The notes below the pieces were generated by a model, which saw only the letters and a program-made list of their open reading frames with translations, had not been told where the DNA came from and did no database searches. A DNA stretch of 64,000 nucleotides from Lepiota brunneoincarnata (taxonomy: Eukaryota > Basidiomycota > Agaricomycetes > Agaricales > Agaricaceae): NCBI GenBank assembly GCA_023014365.1, contig JAEBUN010000012.1, forward strand, positions 682,001-746,000, in the 5' to 3' direction. Made by a program: the position numbers and the translations under genes. Positions within the stretch are counted from its first letter, which is position 1; every line of letters begins with the position of its first letter. This document shows, piece by piece, positions 1-11,585 of this stretch.

Positions 1-701
1 GTAGCCACTTGGGCTACACTCAGATATGAACATTTGCATGGGCTAGTAGCTCAGACATTATTTCCCTGGTATTTTTTCACTTCGGTGCTTAGACCCCTTG
101 TCATAGTATAAAGACCCCTCGAAACTTCGTAAAAAAGGAAGAGAATCACAACAAACCACCTCCTACCCTCAAACTCGCTTGCATCCTTACAATAGCCCCC
201 CTGGGGAATCCCTATATAGGCCGGAAGGAATTACTGACGGTGGGGGATCAAAAATCGCTAGGGAATAGTTCCGGAGACTAGACGGATGGCCGTTGGAAAA
301 CGCTGGGGAAGGATAAGATCCAGCAAGGCTGGCAACTGGAGTGAACAAGTGCGAAAATGCCGGACAAAGCGTCGAACATTTTTGGGGAAATTTCCGGACG
401 TATGGGCCCCCGGAGGTCCGGACGAGGCTGAATTTCGAAGATTGGTAACCGACCTATATAGGAATTGTCTGGGGCCTAGTGTGTATTGGGCACTCCCTGT
501 TACACGGTTTACGAAGAGGCAGTGTGTTGTGGGACTTGTACTGAGAAATTTGTTTCAACGCGTCCACGAGGAAGCGATGTCGAATGGTGCGCCACGGCAT
601 GGCATGAACCGAAAAACAATACATGGGGGCAGAAATCATAGTCATCCCGAACAATGGATATATAACTACAAAAAGATAGCACTCCTACTTTAATGAGCGG
701 C
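1..701. other. Intergenic region, no supported gene
   Basis: This stretch lies downstream of the helicase gene that ends at 702. One open frame (286-693, plus strand, 135 codons) has no recognisable domain, no intron signals and a composition unlike the neighbouring genes. It runs into the helicase 3' end in convergent orientation and is most likely chance. No RNA gene or repeat was recognised. Confidence 0.5.
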
Positions 702-3700
702 CTACTCAATGTCACGCCATGGCCTGTCGACACTGGGTTCTACATCCTCATCTGCTTCTTCCATCGTTGACGATTCCATTCGACGTGTAAAGTCATTCAT
801 ATCGAGGATTGCGGTATCTCGTGCAACGATGTCGTATCCTCCAGCCATGTCAATGGGATCTGAAGGATCCCATGGGATGTCAGGTCCTCTCCAGGCTTTA
901 TTCTTGTAGATGTAATTGAGGAATGAACGCCACAATGGGTCAAGGCCCAAAACTTGCGGGTCACCAACGACAACGAGAAGCCCCTTTGCCCGCGTTACAG
1001 CAACTGAACGAAATGTGGTATGAGCAAGGAGAGCAAAGGAGGCCAAAGTGGAACTTAATACCATTGAAACGTCTTGGACTTGCGACAAAGCCAAGGGTGT
1101 GCCGGATATCGTACGAGACAAACTCCTTACTACTGCGCACCGTGGAAATAATGACTACTTTGCGTTCCTATGTATCGGGGTTTCAGTAAGGGATTTTGGA
1201 GTAAAAGCACGATCGCTTACCTGTCCTTGAAACTCTTCCACAGAACCAACCTTGACTTCATCGGCAACACTCTTGAGTGCCATGCGGATCTTTCGGCATT
1301 GTGCATGATATGGCGTGATTACGCCAATATCTTGGTCCCCTGTTAATCTGATTGAGTAATAAGCACGTCCGTGTTTAAACTGGGGAGCGTACTTGTTCTG
1401 AAGATGCGGTCAGCTTTCAGCTGTTCAACATAGGTTTTGACTTGGATGATTTCATCGATGTTGAAAAACGATGGCGACGAAGCTTCCCTGTCATCCTTCC
1501 CGGTTACAGCATGGAAGACGATGGGGAACCTTTTGTTCGGAAGATAGGATGAGGCAATGTAAGCATTGATCTCTGCCGTTGGGCCACATTGCTGTAGGTC
1601 ACCACCATAGAATCTGTCACTCGGGAACCTCAGAATCGCTTCATGCGAGCGGAAATTCTTGACCAATTTGACAATACTGTGGTCATAACAATGGGGTCAA
1701 TGAGCTTGGATAACCTAAACATGAAAAAAGAAAAAAAAAGACCACCTTTTGCCAGCCCCGGTCCGTAAGTCATATGGGGGACGAGACATCAATCGCTCGA
1801 GGTAGCTTACTTCCAATCCCAGTTTGCTTGCGATGCCCGAACGAATAATTGGACCCAGTTGCTTAGGGTCTCCAGATAATATAATATTGGTGGCAGGATC
1901 CGCCATTGTCTTGATGGAAACAAATGTTTCCGGCTCAGTAGCCTGTCCAGCCTCATCGATGAAGATGTGACTGAAATGACCACGAGGCATCCCAATCCCG
2001 GAGACAACGGATGCAGATATGCACGTTGAGACGATGATCCTGTAGCGCTTCATGGTTGCCATAGGTGGGACAGAGAAGCAAGGACGGTGTTGGCGATCAC
2101 CACGGTAATAAGTATATACTTCCAGCTCGTCAGGAACTTGTCCTTTCTGCCTTGAAGGTGCATATAGCCGGAACATATCTTCCTTTCCGAAGGTATCGCG
2201 TAGTCGTAAAGCAATGAGATCCGCTGCGGAATTAGATGGAGCACAAGCGAGGACTCGGATGTTAGTGTCCTGCTTGACAAGTTGCTTGATCGCTTCGACA
2301 ATTGTAATCGTCTTGCCCGTACCTGGACTGCCCATTAGGAGTGCTAAAGCATTAGAACGAGTGGCTACCATGAGAAAGGAGTACATACGGCCCAAATACG
2401 ACGAAGGGGAGTGATCCCGGCGGAGCGCTCAGGATGGAACCAACGGCTTCGAGTTGTGACGAGTTGTTAGAAATAAGATTATTGAACAGCCTGATCCGGG
2501 GGCGCAGAACAGGGTACATAGGTAAGTGGGACGAATCGGGGAAGAGAATACGTGATTGTGTGAAAGCTGTGTCGAGAGCTTGGTGCTGTCGTTGCAGAGG
2601 AATACGATTCAGTTTGAAGCGAATGTGGTACTTTTGAGACTGCGACCATCCCTTGAAAGACTCGTGAAAGCGCAAGCCAACCTCATACTGGTGTACGAAA
2701 TGAACGTGCCCAGCATACCAATGTCCCTGCTGACCATCTTCCTTCCTTACAAGAATCCGATCACCTAAAATAGCAAAGTCTGAATTTGGGAAAAGCCTCT
2801 TCGACAGTTGGCGCACCGATGAGCACACTTGGACGCTTTTCGGCAAGCCCAGGAACTTCCAAACTGTCAAGAACATTAGCGCGGGCTTTCAAAGAACAGA
2901 CGATGGAGAGCATACTGATAGAAAGGAGCGTTCCGACTAAGCGTTGAACCAACCATATCATAATTCTCGAGGTCTGCTCTGCAGGGGTATTATAATCTGT
3001 ATGTATATCATTAAACGACCAGGGCATACTCCATTTTATGTTCCTCGATCCAGAGAAGGACCTTTAGGCGTCGCCCATGAGATTCTGGGTCGAGAACTTT
3101 CGGAAGAAAAACGAGTTGAATTGAGTTGACATTTTCTCTCGAAGGACTTGAGGAAACAGTGAGGACTGAGAGCAAGTTTTTGGGAATGTGTGCCTTGGGC
3201 AATTTCGACGCATAGCGAATTGTGTTGAGTGAAGGTGGCTGAACGCCCTCAACGACCTGTGTTTCTGATTCTCGCGGTGCCCGGACGCGCGGGATGTAGG
3301 GTGCTATAGGTCTCATTCGATCATACATGGCCGAATCACCAACGATAGCTTGAGCATTCCGTGAGATCATGAACTTCTTCTTGAGTTGGAGGTCCTCAAA
3401 CTGGATTTCGAGTCTATCCTGGTAATGGCCAACGAATTCCCCTTTGAAAGTGATTATAATGATAATTGGACGTAAGGTCGATAGTTTGCGGTCAAGACCC
3501 TGAATTTCGACGGTGAAGCTATCGAGGCTCAGACGACGGACAACGAAGATTCAGGATCTCAGACTCACGGGGAATGTAGCTTCCTTGTCTGTGAGCCCAG
3601 CTCTGTGCTGAGTCTTGCAGATACGAGTGTGAGCCTCGCCAAGGGCGCGGATGAGTGAACCTCCAGAGATTTCACAACGCCATTGAGGGAGGTGCTTGGG

Positions 3701-4254
3701 GTCAAGATACCGAAGTCCAGACTGCCTTGGATGGTGACACCATTTCTGTCCTTTTCGGCTTCATCCTGGATCAGTTTAAAGGATACATACTCCTGGCCGC
3801 GTTGATGCTTTCGCCCCTTCTCATGGCCTCTCCAATGGTGACGATGAACGTAAACTTGACAGGTAGGGCAGAAATAATGGGTGACCTGAAACATTTCGGG
3901 TATGTCGGTCTCGGGCTCCACCTCAGTCGACACACCAAGAGCTGTAGATTTCTTTGTGTGACGTCCCTGGCGTTTATGTTGGGCCCAAAAACTAGATGGA
4001 ACGCATTGATCACAAGTAGGGCAGTATAGCAGGCCATGAGAAACTGTTTCAACTTTATTCTTATGCCTCTTGGTGTGGAGGTGCTTGTTGTATTTGTTGA
4101 TATCGCCGACAACCAGACTACAAACATCACAAACGAGAACGTTGTGATTATGTTCGCAGCTGGTGTCGTTGCATGTCCCAGAGGCTATAAGAGTTGGACA
4201 GTTTTTCATGGCAGCGCTACCACCAGGGGGGGAGCAAGGGCGAGTTGCATCCAC
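702..4254 (-). CDS. MOV10/SDE3-like SF1 RNA helicase with N-terminal zinc fingers (paralogue A)
   Basis: This is an intron-rich superfamily 1 helicase of the Upf1/MOV10/SDE3 group, ATP-dependent enzymes that remodel RNA-protein complexes and act in RNA silencing and virus or retroelement control. The N-terminal exon (from 4209 or 4254 down to 3565) encodes a CCCH finger (C-x8-C-x4-C-x3-[12 protein letters not shown]...) followed by three U1-type C2H2 fingers (C-x2-C-x11/12-H-x5-H). The helicase core shows motif I GPPGTGKT, formed across a splice near 2340-2395, then [12 protein letters not shown], motif II DEAG (near 1955), motif [13 protein letters not shown] (near 1870) and motif VI SVTRAK (near 990). 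It ends RPWRDIE and TAG at 702-704. Main coding blocks are 4254-3565, 3535-3011, 2876-2400, 2340-1745, 1666-1343 and 1260-702. No disabling change was seen. The start at 4209 (MKNC) matches paralogue B better than 4254. Confidence 0.85.
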
Positions 4255-4862
4255 GTCAAAGACCGCCTTTTATGCTTATCCGCTTATCTTCTCGCCGGCC
4301 AAGCTCCATTGGATTTGGAACCCATCACTGCGGTGCGTGGGTGATCTAAATTTGGGCCTGGGGTGAAAGATGGGCGCTGAACGATAAGGAGGGGATGGTA
4401 ACAACGCTCGGCACGTTGGATTGGAGAGTATGGTCTTTTAAGGTCCTCCAAGTTCTAGCGGCGCAATTGAAGGCAGAGGGCATCACGGCCGTACCCATAC
4501 TGGCTCGGACGGTCACATCAGTCACTGCGTTCTCACCAGCAAACTTCAAAATCCAACATTGATAGAGTGACAGAAAGTGACATTCGTCCACTTTGCTGTT
4601 CTTCATACTCCCTCTGTTTCTTGGCTTCAAAATTGCTGGAAATCATATAGAACAAGTAAGAGGAGATATCTACCAAGAATTATGATTTATGACGATTGAG
4701 CCAGTATAAAGCAAGATAGAAGTGTTTGTCCGACCTTGTCGCCCATCCGACCTACCAACCTACGACAGTAAGCGTAAGAAACAAGATAGACTACGGCTGT
4801 TTAGATCCGATGCCTACAGGCTAGTCAGGTGATTGGTGTACTGATTGCAAACCTGGAAAGCT
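4255..4862. other. Intergenic region between helicase A and the DUF6533 gene
   Basis: This is a divergent promoter interval between a minus-strand and a plus-strand gene. A minus-strand open frame at 4346-4630 has no recognisable features. No repeats or RNA genes were seen. Confidence 0.5.
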
Positions 4863-6200
4863 ATGACTCAGCACTGCCCTTTGGTCTCATCGATGAGTAC
4901 AGAGGATGCTTTTTCAGGGTTGATTATCTCTCGGGTACCCTGCTTTGTCTCGGGAGTCTTACTGGTGAGTGTCTGAACTCAAGTTGAATAGGTCAGCCGG
5001 AAATGATAAGGACTTTTAGGTTTATGATCACTTATGCACTCTCGACAACGAGGTAAGGCCGCTAGCTATCTCTGCTAAGCAAACTAACAATCTGAGAAGG
5101 TCAAGTATGTGTGGAAGCGGAAGTCATGGAACTTTGGTACCGTCCTATTCTTTCTGAACAGATATATACCCTACATCTACATATCCACAACCCTATTCGG
5201 CAAGTAACTTTTCACGACGCTTGACCATACCAAGTGGAACTGAAGGCTTTGATCAGAGGACTTATCAACAACTCACTCACTGGATGTGAGTTTCAAGTTT
5301 GGCTTTTGTCCAGACCTTCACTGGACTAAGCACTCTCTAGGCTTGCAAGAACTTAGACCTCGCAAATACTAGTGAGTGTATTCAATCTTGTGCTAGAACA
5401 ATTTTATATTTGTGTAGTTATTGTTACCCTTGGCATTTCCGTAACGGGAGGTCAGCACTGCTGTGCAAATCTGTCATGAATCGGCTAAGTCCCTGGCAGC
5501 TATTCTATGTCTGCGTACCTGGGCCATCTGGGAACGGAGACGATTGATCGGGTTGATCTTTGTAATCATGGCACTCGTCAACTACCCGGTGGCCAGTGTG
5601 AACATTTACTTCACGTTTAAAGATACCCAATGTACGCTCGCTCTCCATGACTTTCCCATGGTGTATAAGGCCGAATTACGCATACACTCCAGACTCACAG
5701 GTTTCGCCCGAAGACGCTGGATATATGATTTGTTTCAATTTCGTCAAGGGTACGGTGTGGGTCACCATCACTTTCATTATGATTCTGGTGACGGAAACAC
5801 GTATGTGCCTTCCTAGCTAGTACTTGGACGAGGAGCTCATTAAGCCGATCCAGTGATTGCAGGCCTGACCCTGGTAAAAGCGGTTGAAGGTAAGGTTCCA
5901 AGTGCCATTAAAGTTGGGGCACTGACATCGTATTAAGCTCGGCACTCCAGCTCGAAATGGGTTTTCAAGGTTCACTATATGGGTGCGGTATACATTTCTC
6001 ACTCGTACGGCCCTAGTCTTATACAACGCCCTAAGGGATCATCTACTATTTGTATATCCTCGGTAAGCTTGGAATGACCGTTACTTGGAGTGACGTTCCG
6101 ATTCATGAGCTCTAGCAATAACGATTACCAATATTGTCGTATCAATTTACCTGCATGTGGGTTCTTCCAGTTTTCCGTAAGTGTCACTGTAACTGACCAA
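4863..6200 (+). CDS. DUF6533-type multi-spanning membrane protein
   Basis: A split gene whose early exons give the DUF6533 signature of agaric fungi. Exon 1 is 4863-4964 (MTQHCPL... ending SGVLL) and the first intron is 4965-5019. Exon 2 (5020-5052) encodes VYDHLCTLDNE, and a 47-nt intron follows. Exon 3 (5100 to about 5203) encodes VKYVWKRK, then FFLNRYIPYIYIS. Later blocks keep family features: LCLRTWAIWERRR near 5510-5545, LTLVKAVE near 5870, a LYNALRD block near 6020 and a hydrophobic ITITNIVVSIYLHV block near 6120-6165. Hydrophobic segments alternate with short charged loops, as expected for a 6-7 helix membrane protein. The function of the family is unknown. Exon borders after 5203 and the stop are uncertain, so the end coordinate is approximate. 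Confidence 0.7.
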
Positions 6201-7930
6201 TTAAATATCGAAAGAGTGTAGAAATTCCGAGCCAAACCTTCTTTGTGTGAGCGATAACGAGTCTAACCTTCTGGCACTGTCTCTAATTTGAACGTTACCC
6301 ATCAGATTACAGGGCGTTGTTCATTCCGTACTGGCGAACCGTGTTATTTTCATAGCACGCGAACCCTCTGAATTCGAAGATAGGGGATCCACATTCTTCG
6401 ACTGATCACGTATGTAGCGATGTTCCCGCAGCTACCTAGGCTATTGTGTCATTGCTTTTCGACTCCCCCGTAATATACCTTATTATCTCACATTTACGTA
6501 GAAAATACACATACGCTAACTCCAAACCTGTAGTGGTAGTATAAAATAGAACACCTTAATTCTTAGATGTGAGGTGTTATAGTTACCCAAATTCTCACTC
6601 CCTTACATTCATCGCAGCGATGTAAAGAGAAGTTTGTTATAAGATGTTTCCAAGTTGTTATCGGAGCTCCTCGGGGCTGATGCGCGACGGCCTGAGTAAG
6701 GGGATGACATGGATGGCTAAATGGCACACAGGATGGGAGAGAACATAGAGACATTCACTATTGATCGTTACGGGGCATCCATAAGGCGGTCGGATATCTT
6801 GGTGACGATGTTTCGACGCGCGCCGTAACGTCACGTGCCTCGAATGCAGATGTCTTCGGTCCTGTTCTCGTCTAGAGATAGTCCAGTCCCTCGCCAATTT
6901 ACCAAGCTATATGTCTTTCTGACTTGTCCTTCCACTCGGCTTGTCATGCCTCATCAGTGGTCTCCTCCTCTTTAACTAGCGGCGGCACGAAAAAATACGA
7001 TCTTACGTCTCATGTGAATATGCTTCCACCACCCGGCACTCGACGGATGGCCTGACTCGTCACTCTCGTGCCCACATCGATGACGGACCCTTTTACCGAA
7101 CTCTGTCAGTATAGCCTCTCACAGTAAAATGCGTATTTCGACCATGACACTGGCATCGGGCTTACCCCTCCCTATGCATTTCCCTTGACCCACTCGGCTC
7201 GCAAAGAAACACGGCGCTATTTCCATCAGCGACGCGGCTTCCATAACTCTCCAGCCCGCTCCCAAAACCATCGCCATACCCCACACCTCTATGTATACTC
7301 ATCCCCACCTCTGCCAGTACCTCATCGCCCTGGCACCGAAGGAAACTCCTTAATGCCCCTTCTCCTTTGTGAGATGTGCCGATCACTTCCCTTCGCGTCT
7401 GATGAGGATACCCATGTTCTCCAGATTTTGTTCCTAAGTCCGCCCGTCTTTCTCGTCCCGCAGTGATTCACCAGTGCATCATACAATGGTTCTCGACCAA
7501 ACTGGGTAGCCTTGAGTAACCTTTTAGTTGGGTTGGGCCCACAACCAAACTCATCACACGCTCTATCTGTGATTCGCGATGTGAGCAACTGATTTTGGCT
7601 AGGCTAGTACATGTAGCTTTCTGCCTCTGCTCTACAACACTGTGCCGTCGCTTAGGGCTACCTACTAAGTTTTCATCTCTGCTTCCTATCCCGACTATAG
7701 GAGAACTCCTAAACGCTCTTGCACAGCCACATCACTGTTTGCCTCGCCTTGCCTTGCCTTACCACGAAATTGAGTGAGTGCAACCTTCTCTCTCACCTCG
7801 ATCTCCTGCTGAATTACTTTTATTCCTTACTCTTCTTGGGTGTTGCAAGTATTTCCCCAGATCTGCTTTCCGCCAAACTGATTGTCCCTTCTGGCTTATA
7901 TTAGTGCACCCAGCTTACAACGCGTCGAAG
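6201..7930. other. Intergenic region, no supported gene
   Basis: About 1.7 kb without recognisable coding sequence. Open frames at 7162-7588 on both strands have no domain and overlap each other. Pyrimidine-rich tracts at 7640-7800 precede the TPR-CHAT gene and may be its promoter or an untranslated leader. Confidence 0.45.
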
Positions 7931-10900
7931 ATGATGGATCACAATATCTCTGCACACAAACTAAACTGGCACGATAAAGACTCGGACAGATCAAGGGGGT
8001 TTGGGATAGCTGGGGACATCTTCTACGATCAGTTCGAACGTACAGGGGCACTTGGCGACCTCGGGGAGGTATCAAGAATCAACGACAGGCGGTATTGCTC
8101 GCCCCAGATGGCCATCCCGACAAACCAGGATGGTTCAACAACCTTGGAATCTCCTTCCAGAGTCGGTTTGAACTCACAGGAGTGCTGAGCGACCTCGAGG
8201 AGGCCATCAAATATCTACGGCAGGCAGCGTTGCTCACCCCAGATGATCATCCCGACAAACCAGCATGGCTCAACAACCTCGGGGGTTCCTTCCAGAGTCG
8301 GTTTGAGCACACAGGGATGCTAAGTGACCTTGTGGAGGTCATCAAGAATCAACAACAAGCAGTGTTGCTTACTCCAGACGGTCATGCCAACAAACCCGCC
8401 TTGTTCAGCAACCTTGGGATCTCCTTCCAGAGCTGATATGTGCACACCGGGACACTGAGCGACCTCGAGGAGGCCATCGAAAATCAACAGCACGCCGTAT
8501 TGCTCACCCCAGATGGTCATACTGATAAACCACCACGACTCAACAGCCTCGGGATCTCCTTCCGGAGTCGGTTTCGGCGCACAGGGATGCTGGGCGACCT
8601 CGAAGAGGCCATCAAAAACCAACAGTAGGTAGTATTGCTCACTCCGGATGGTCATGCCGACAAACCAACATGGCTCGGCAACCTCGGAATCTCCTTTTCG
8701 CACCGGTTTGGGCACACAGGGACGTTGAGCGACCTCGAGGAGGCCATTAAAAATCAACAGGAAGCAGTGTTACTCACCCCCGCTGGTCATGTCAATAAAC
8801 CAGCATGGCTCAGCTACCTTGGGAATTCCTTCCAGAGTCGGTTTTCGTGTACAGGGATGCTGAGCGACCTCGAGGAGGCCATCAAATATCAACAGCAGGC
8901 AGTGTTGCTCACCCTTGACGATCACGTCAACAAACCAGCGTGGCTCAGCAATCTCGGGATTTCCTTCGAAAGTCGATTTTAGCACACAGGAGTGCTAAGC
9001 GACCTCGAGGAGGCCATCAGAAGTAAACAGCAGGCGGTGCTGCTTACCCCCCACGGCCATCCTGTCGAACCAGCACGGCTGGGCAACCTCGGGATCTCCT
9101 TCGAGAGTCGGTTTCGGCACACAGGGGCGCTGAGCGACCTCGAGGAGGCCATCAAAAAGAAACGACAGGCGGTTTTGCTTACCCCAGATGGTCATGCCGA
9201 CAAACCAGCCCTCCTCGGCAACCTCGGCGCCTTCCTCGAGAGTCGGTTTGATCATACCAGGTCTCTAGATGACTTGGATGAGGCAATTTCATATTTCAAG
9301 TCAGCCGCGACCTCTAACATTGGCCCGCCTTCACTCCGATCCCGTGCATTTCGACAATGGGCTCGCTTAGAAACCAAGCGAGATCCATCTTCTGCGTTGG
9401 TCGCATATTGTCAAGCCATCGATCTCCTTCCTCAAGTCGCTTGGATTGGAGATCCCATTGCTACACGCCATTCTCAACTTAATATCCTTGCTGATCTTTC
9501 CCGAGAAGCGGCTGCATTCGCCCTTGAATTGGCCGACTAGATCTCGCACTCGAGTGGCTTGAGCAGGGACGTTCAGTCGTTTGGAATCAGCTATTAAACC
9601 TCCGAGCCTCAGTCTATGACCTCCGCAACTGCACCCAGACATCTGCGACGAATTCACACAAGTCTCACATGACCTCCGAAGTGCAGCCACTCGAACCCAT
9701 ATCAAGATACCATCTGACGATGCCATGATCTCACTCGAGGAAGAAACACGGCGCCACCATCGCCTTGCAGAGAAGTGGGATTCTCTTGTGAAGGGGATCC
9801 GATCACTTCAAGGCTTTGAAGATTTCCTTGTTCCAAGAAAAATCTCTATCCTAAAGAACGCCGCCAGCTCTGGTCCTGTGGTTGTTATCAATGTCCATGA
9901 GAGTCGCTGTGATGCACTGATACTCGAGCCAGGCAGGGATCAAGTGCTCCATATCCCGTTGAAAAACTTGCGTTACGAAGACGTGGGGAAGATGCGGAAA
10001 TCACTGGGTCAATATCTTGCAAACCCTCGTCTCGCCAGGCGATGGGAGGATCGCGCTGGGAGACCAACCCGAATAAGTGGGTCGCATATAGAGGGGATTC
10101 TCGAGTCAATGTACTCGAGCATTGATTATCCTATTCTTGAAGGCTTGGGCTTGACGGTAAAGGCCACTTACTATAGCAGAATACGCCTCACTGACGTCAG
10201 TTGCAGACAGGCAGAATTGACCCTCTGAACCTTCCCCGCATGTGGTTGTGTCCAACTGGCCCCCTCACCTTCCTCCCTCTCCACGCCGCCTGTCGTAAGA
10301 CTGCAGCTGGGACGGATGGAATATTTGACTACGTCGTCTTATCATACACACCCACAATTAACGCCTTGCTAGAGGCAAGACGGGTGAAATCGCAACCATT
10401 CAATCAACTTGCCGGGATCGCCATGACCAAAACACCGGGGCAAAGTTTGCTTCCGGGTGCAGAGACAGAACTAGCGAAATTGAGAAAAAAATTCTCTGGT
10501 GGCTCAAGTTGGAGATTCGAAGTACTTCGGAACGAGGAGGCACTGGGAGAGCGAGTGCTGGCTCAGATGGGAAACAGCAGCTGGATTCACCTAGCATGTC
10601 ATGCTGTCCAGGACGTGCAGGAGCCTACACAGAGTGGTTTCTGCCTCCACGACCGGCGTTTGACGATCACGGACATCATCGCGAAGCCCTTTGCCAACAC
10701 CGATCTTGCGTTTTTGTCAGCCTGTGAAACGGCGACTGGTGACGAGAAGGCATCGGATGAAGCGGTGCATATCACTGGTGCAATGCTGGGAGCTGGATAC
10801 CGGAGTGTGATTGGGATGATGTGGGCAGTGCCCGATGATGCGGCTCCGATAATTGCTGAAAAGGTCTATGACAACCTTTTTGCGGCAGGAGAGCCAAGCA

Positions 10901-11004
10901 GCGAACAGGCGGCGCGAGCGCTGCATGAGGCAGTGAGGCAATTACGACAGTCAAGCCACGACTTGTTTCACTTCTGGGTGCCCTTTGTACATTACGGTAT
11001 ATGA
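7931..11004 (+). pseudogene. TPR-CHAT protein (caspase-like), TPR half disabled
   Basis: The product is a TPR array followed by a CHAT domain, a clan CD caspase-like peptidase fold common in large agaric families and in bacterial gRAMP/TPR-CHAT systems. Ten TPR units of 45 residues run from about 8030 to 9330. A 1-bp deletion near 8071 shifts the frame. Stop codons in the same frame follow at 8434-8436 (TGA), 8626-8628 (TAG) and 8980-8982 (TAG). The linker, which reads as LEWLEQGRSVVWNQLLNLR, is shifted near 9537 and again near 9630. From the ATG at 9725 the frame is open to the TGA at 11002, with one 50-nt intron (10157-10206). This half contains FLPLHAAC, then LACHAV with His at 10600-10602, and LSACETATG with Cys at 10723-10725, the expected dyad. 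A CHAT-only product starting at 9725 is possible. Expression is unknown. Confidence 0.85.
8026..9330 (+). repeat. Ten tandem 135-bp TPR-encoding repeats
   Basis: The codons for LSDLEEAI recur at 8051, 8185, 8320, 8455, 8590, 8725, 8860, 8995, 9130 and 9265. Every interval is exactly 135 bp except the first, which is 134 bp and so marks a single-base deletion. Each unit reads roughly AVLLTPDGHADKPAWLNNLG, then ISFQSRFEHTGMLSDLEEAI. Neighbouring units are close in sequence, which suggests recent unequal crossing-over or conversion. Confidence 0.9.
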
Positions 11005-11585
11005 TTTATACAACCACTACATTGTGTCGTCTGTATGTTTTTGCACGACATGAATAGCTCCTCCGAGAAAGCGTGGGAGTCGCCTCGGTTCCCTAATCAT
11101 AAAAGCACGGAAGGTGGCAGCTTAGGCCTGGGGAACATGTGCACTTATGCGCTATTGAAATAGACGAGGCTATGGAGGTGTATTATCATGCGCTTGTGAT
11201 ACCCGAGTCCCTTCGTCGCCGCCACAGCAACGCAATATACTAGACGCTGGTCGGTGTTGTTTGCCCTCTCCGGACAAAGGCTTAGTGCGTGCACGATTGA
11301 TCAACTCTCGGCATGAACATCAGTACTGATAGGCGTTTAAACTTCAGTTCGGGCCCAAAAAAGCCCAATGTCAATACACGCTGAGTTTCCCTGCATTGCT
11401 GCTCGACCCTCGTTTCCGCTTCCACGTCAACCTCTACCGCAGATGTTTTTGTAAACTGCCACATAGTTTCTCTTCGAGTTCACTTGATTATCTAGCGGAG
11501 AATAACACAAAAACCGTCCCAAGAACCATGTGATCAAAAATGAGAAAAAATAAGAGATGGGCCTCGCGAGTGTTGTTGTACTGGC
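11005..11585. other. Convergent intergenic region
   Basis: This is the shared 3' interval between the TPR-CHAT gene and helicase paralogue B. It has short open frames only and no recognised element. Confidence 0.5.

Noticed and set aside
286..693. 135-codon open frame as a gene
   Set aside because: No domain, no intron context and an overlapping minus-strand open frame; consistent with chance.
8434..8982. RNA editing or readthrough of the three TPR nonsense codons
   Set aside because: A-to-I editing would turn TAG into Trp, but the aligned repeats have Gln or Glu there. A separate 1-bp deletion and later shifts also exist, so decay is simpler.
8320..9255. Minus-strand open frames antisense to the TPR array
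   Set aside because: They are open because the same 45-codon unit repeats; the minus-strand products have no recognisable domain and simply mirror the plus-strand repeat.
9440..9460. GGAGATCC in the TPR-CHAT gene as another palindrome copy
   Set aside because: The flanks do not pair, and the 8-mer lies in coding sequence; chance match.
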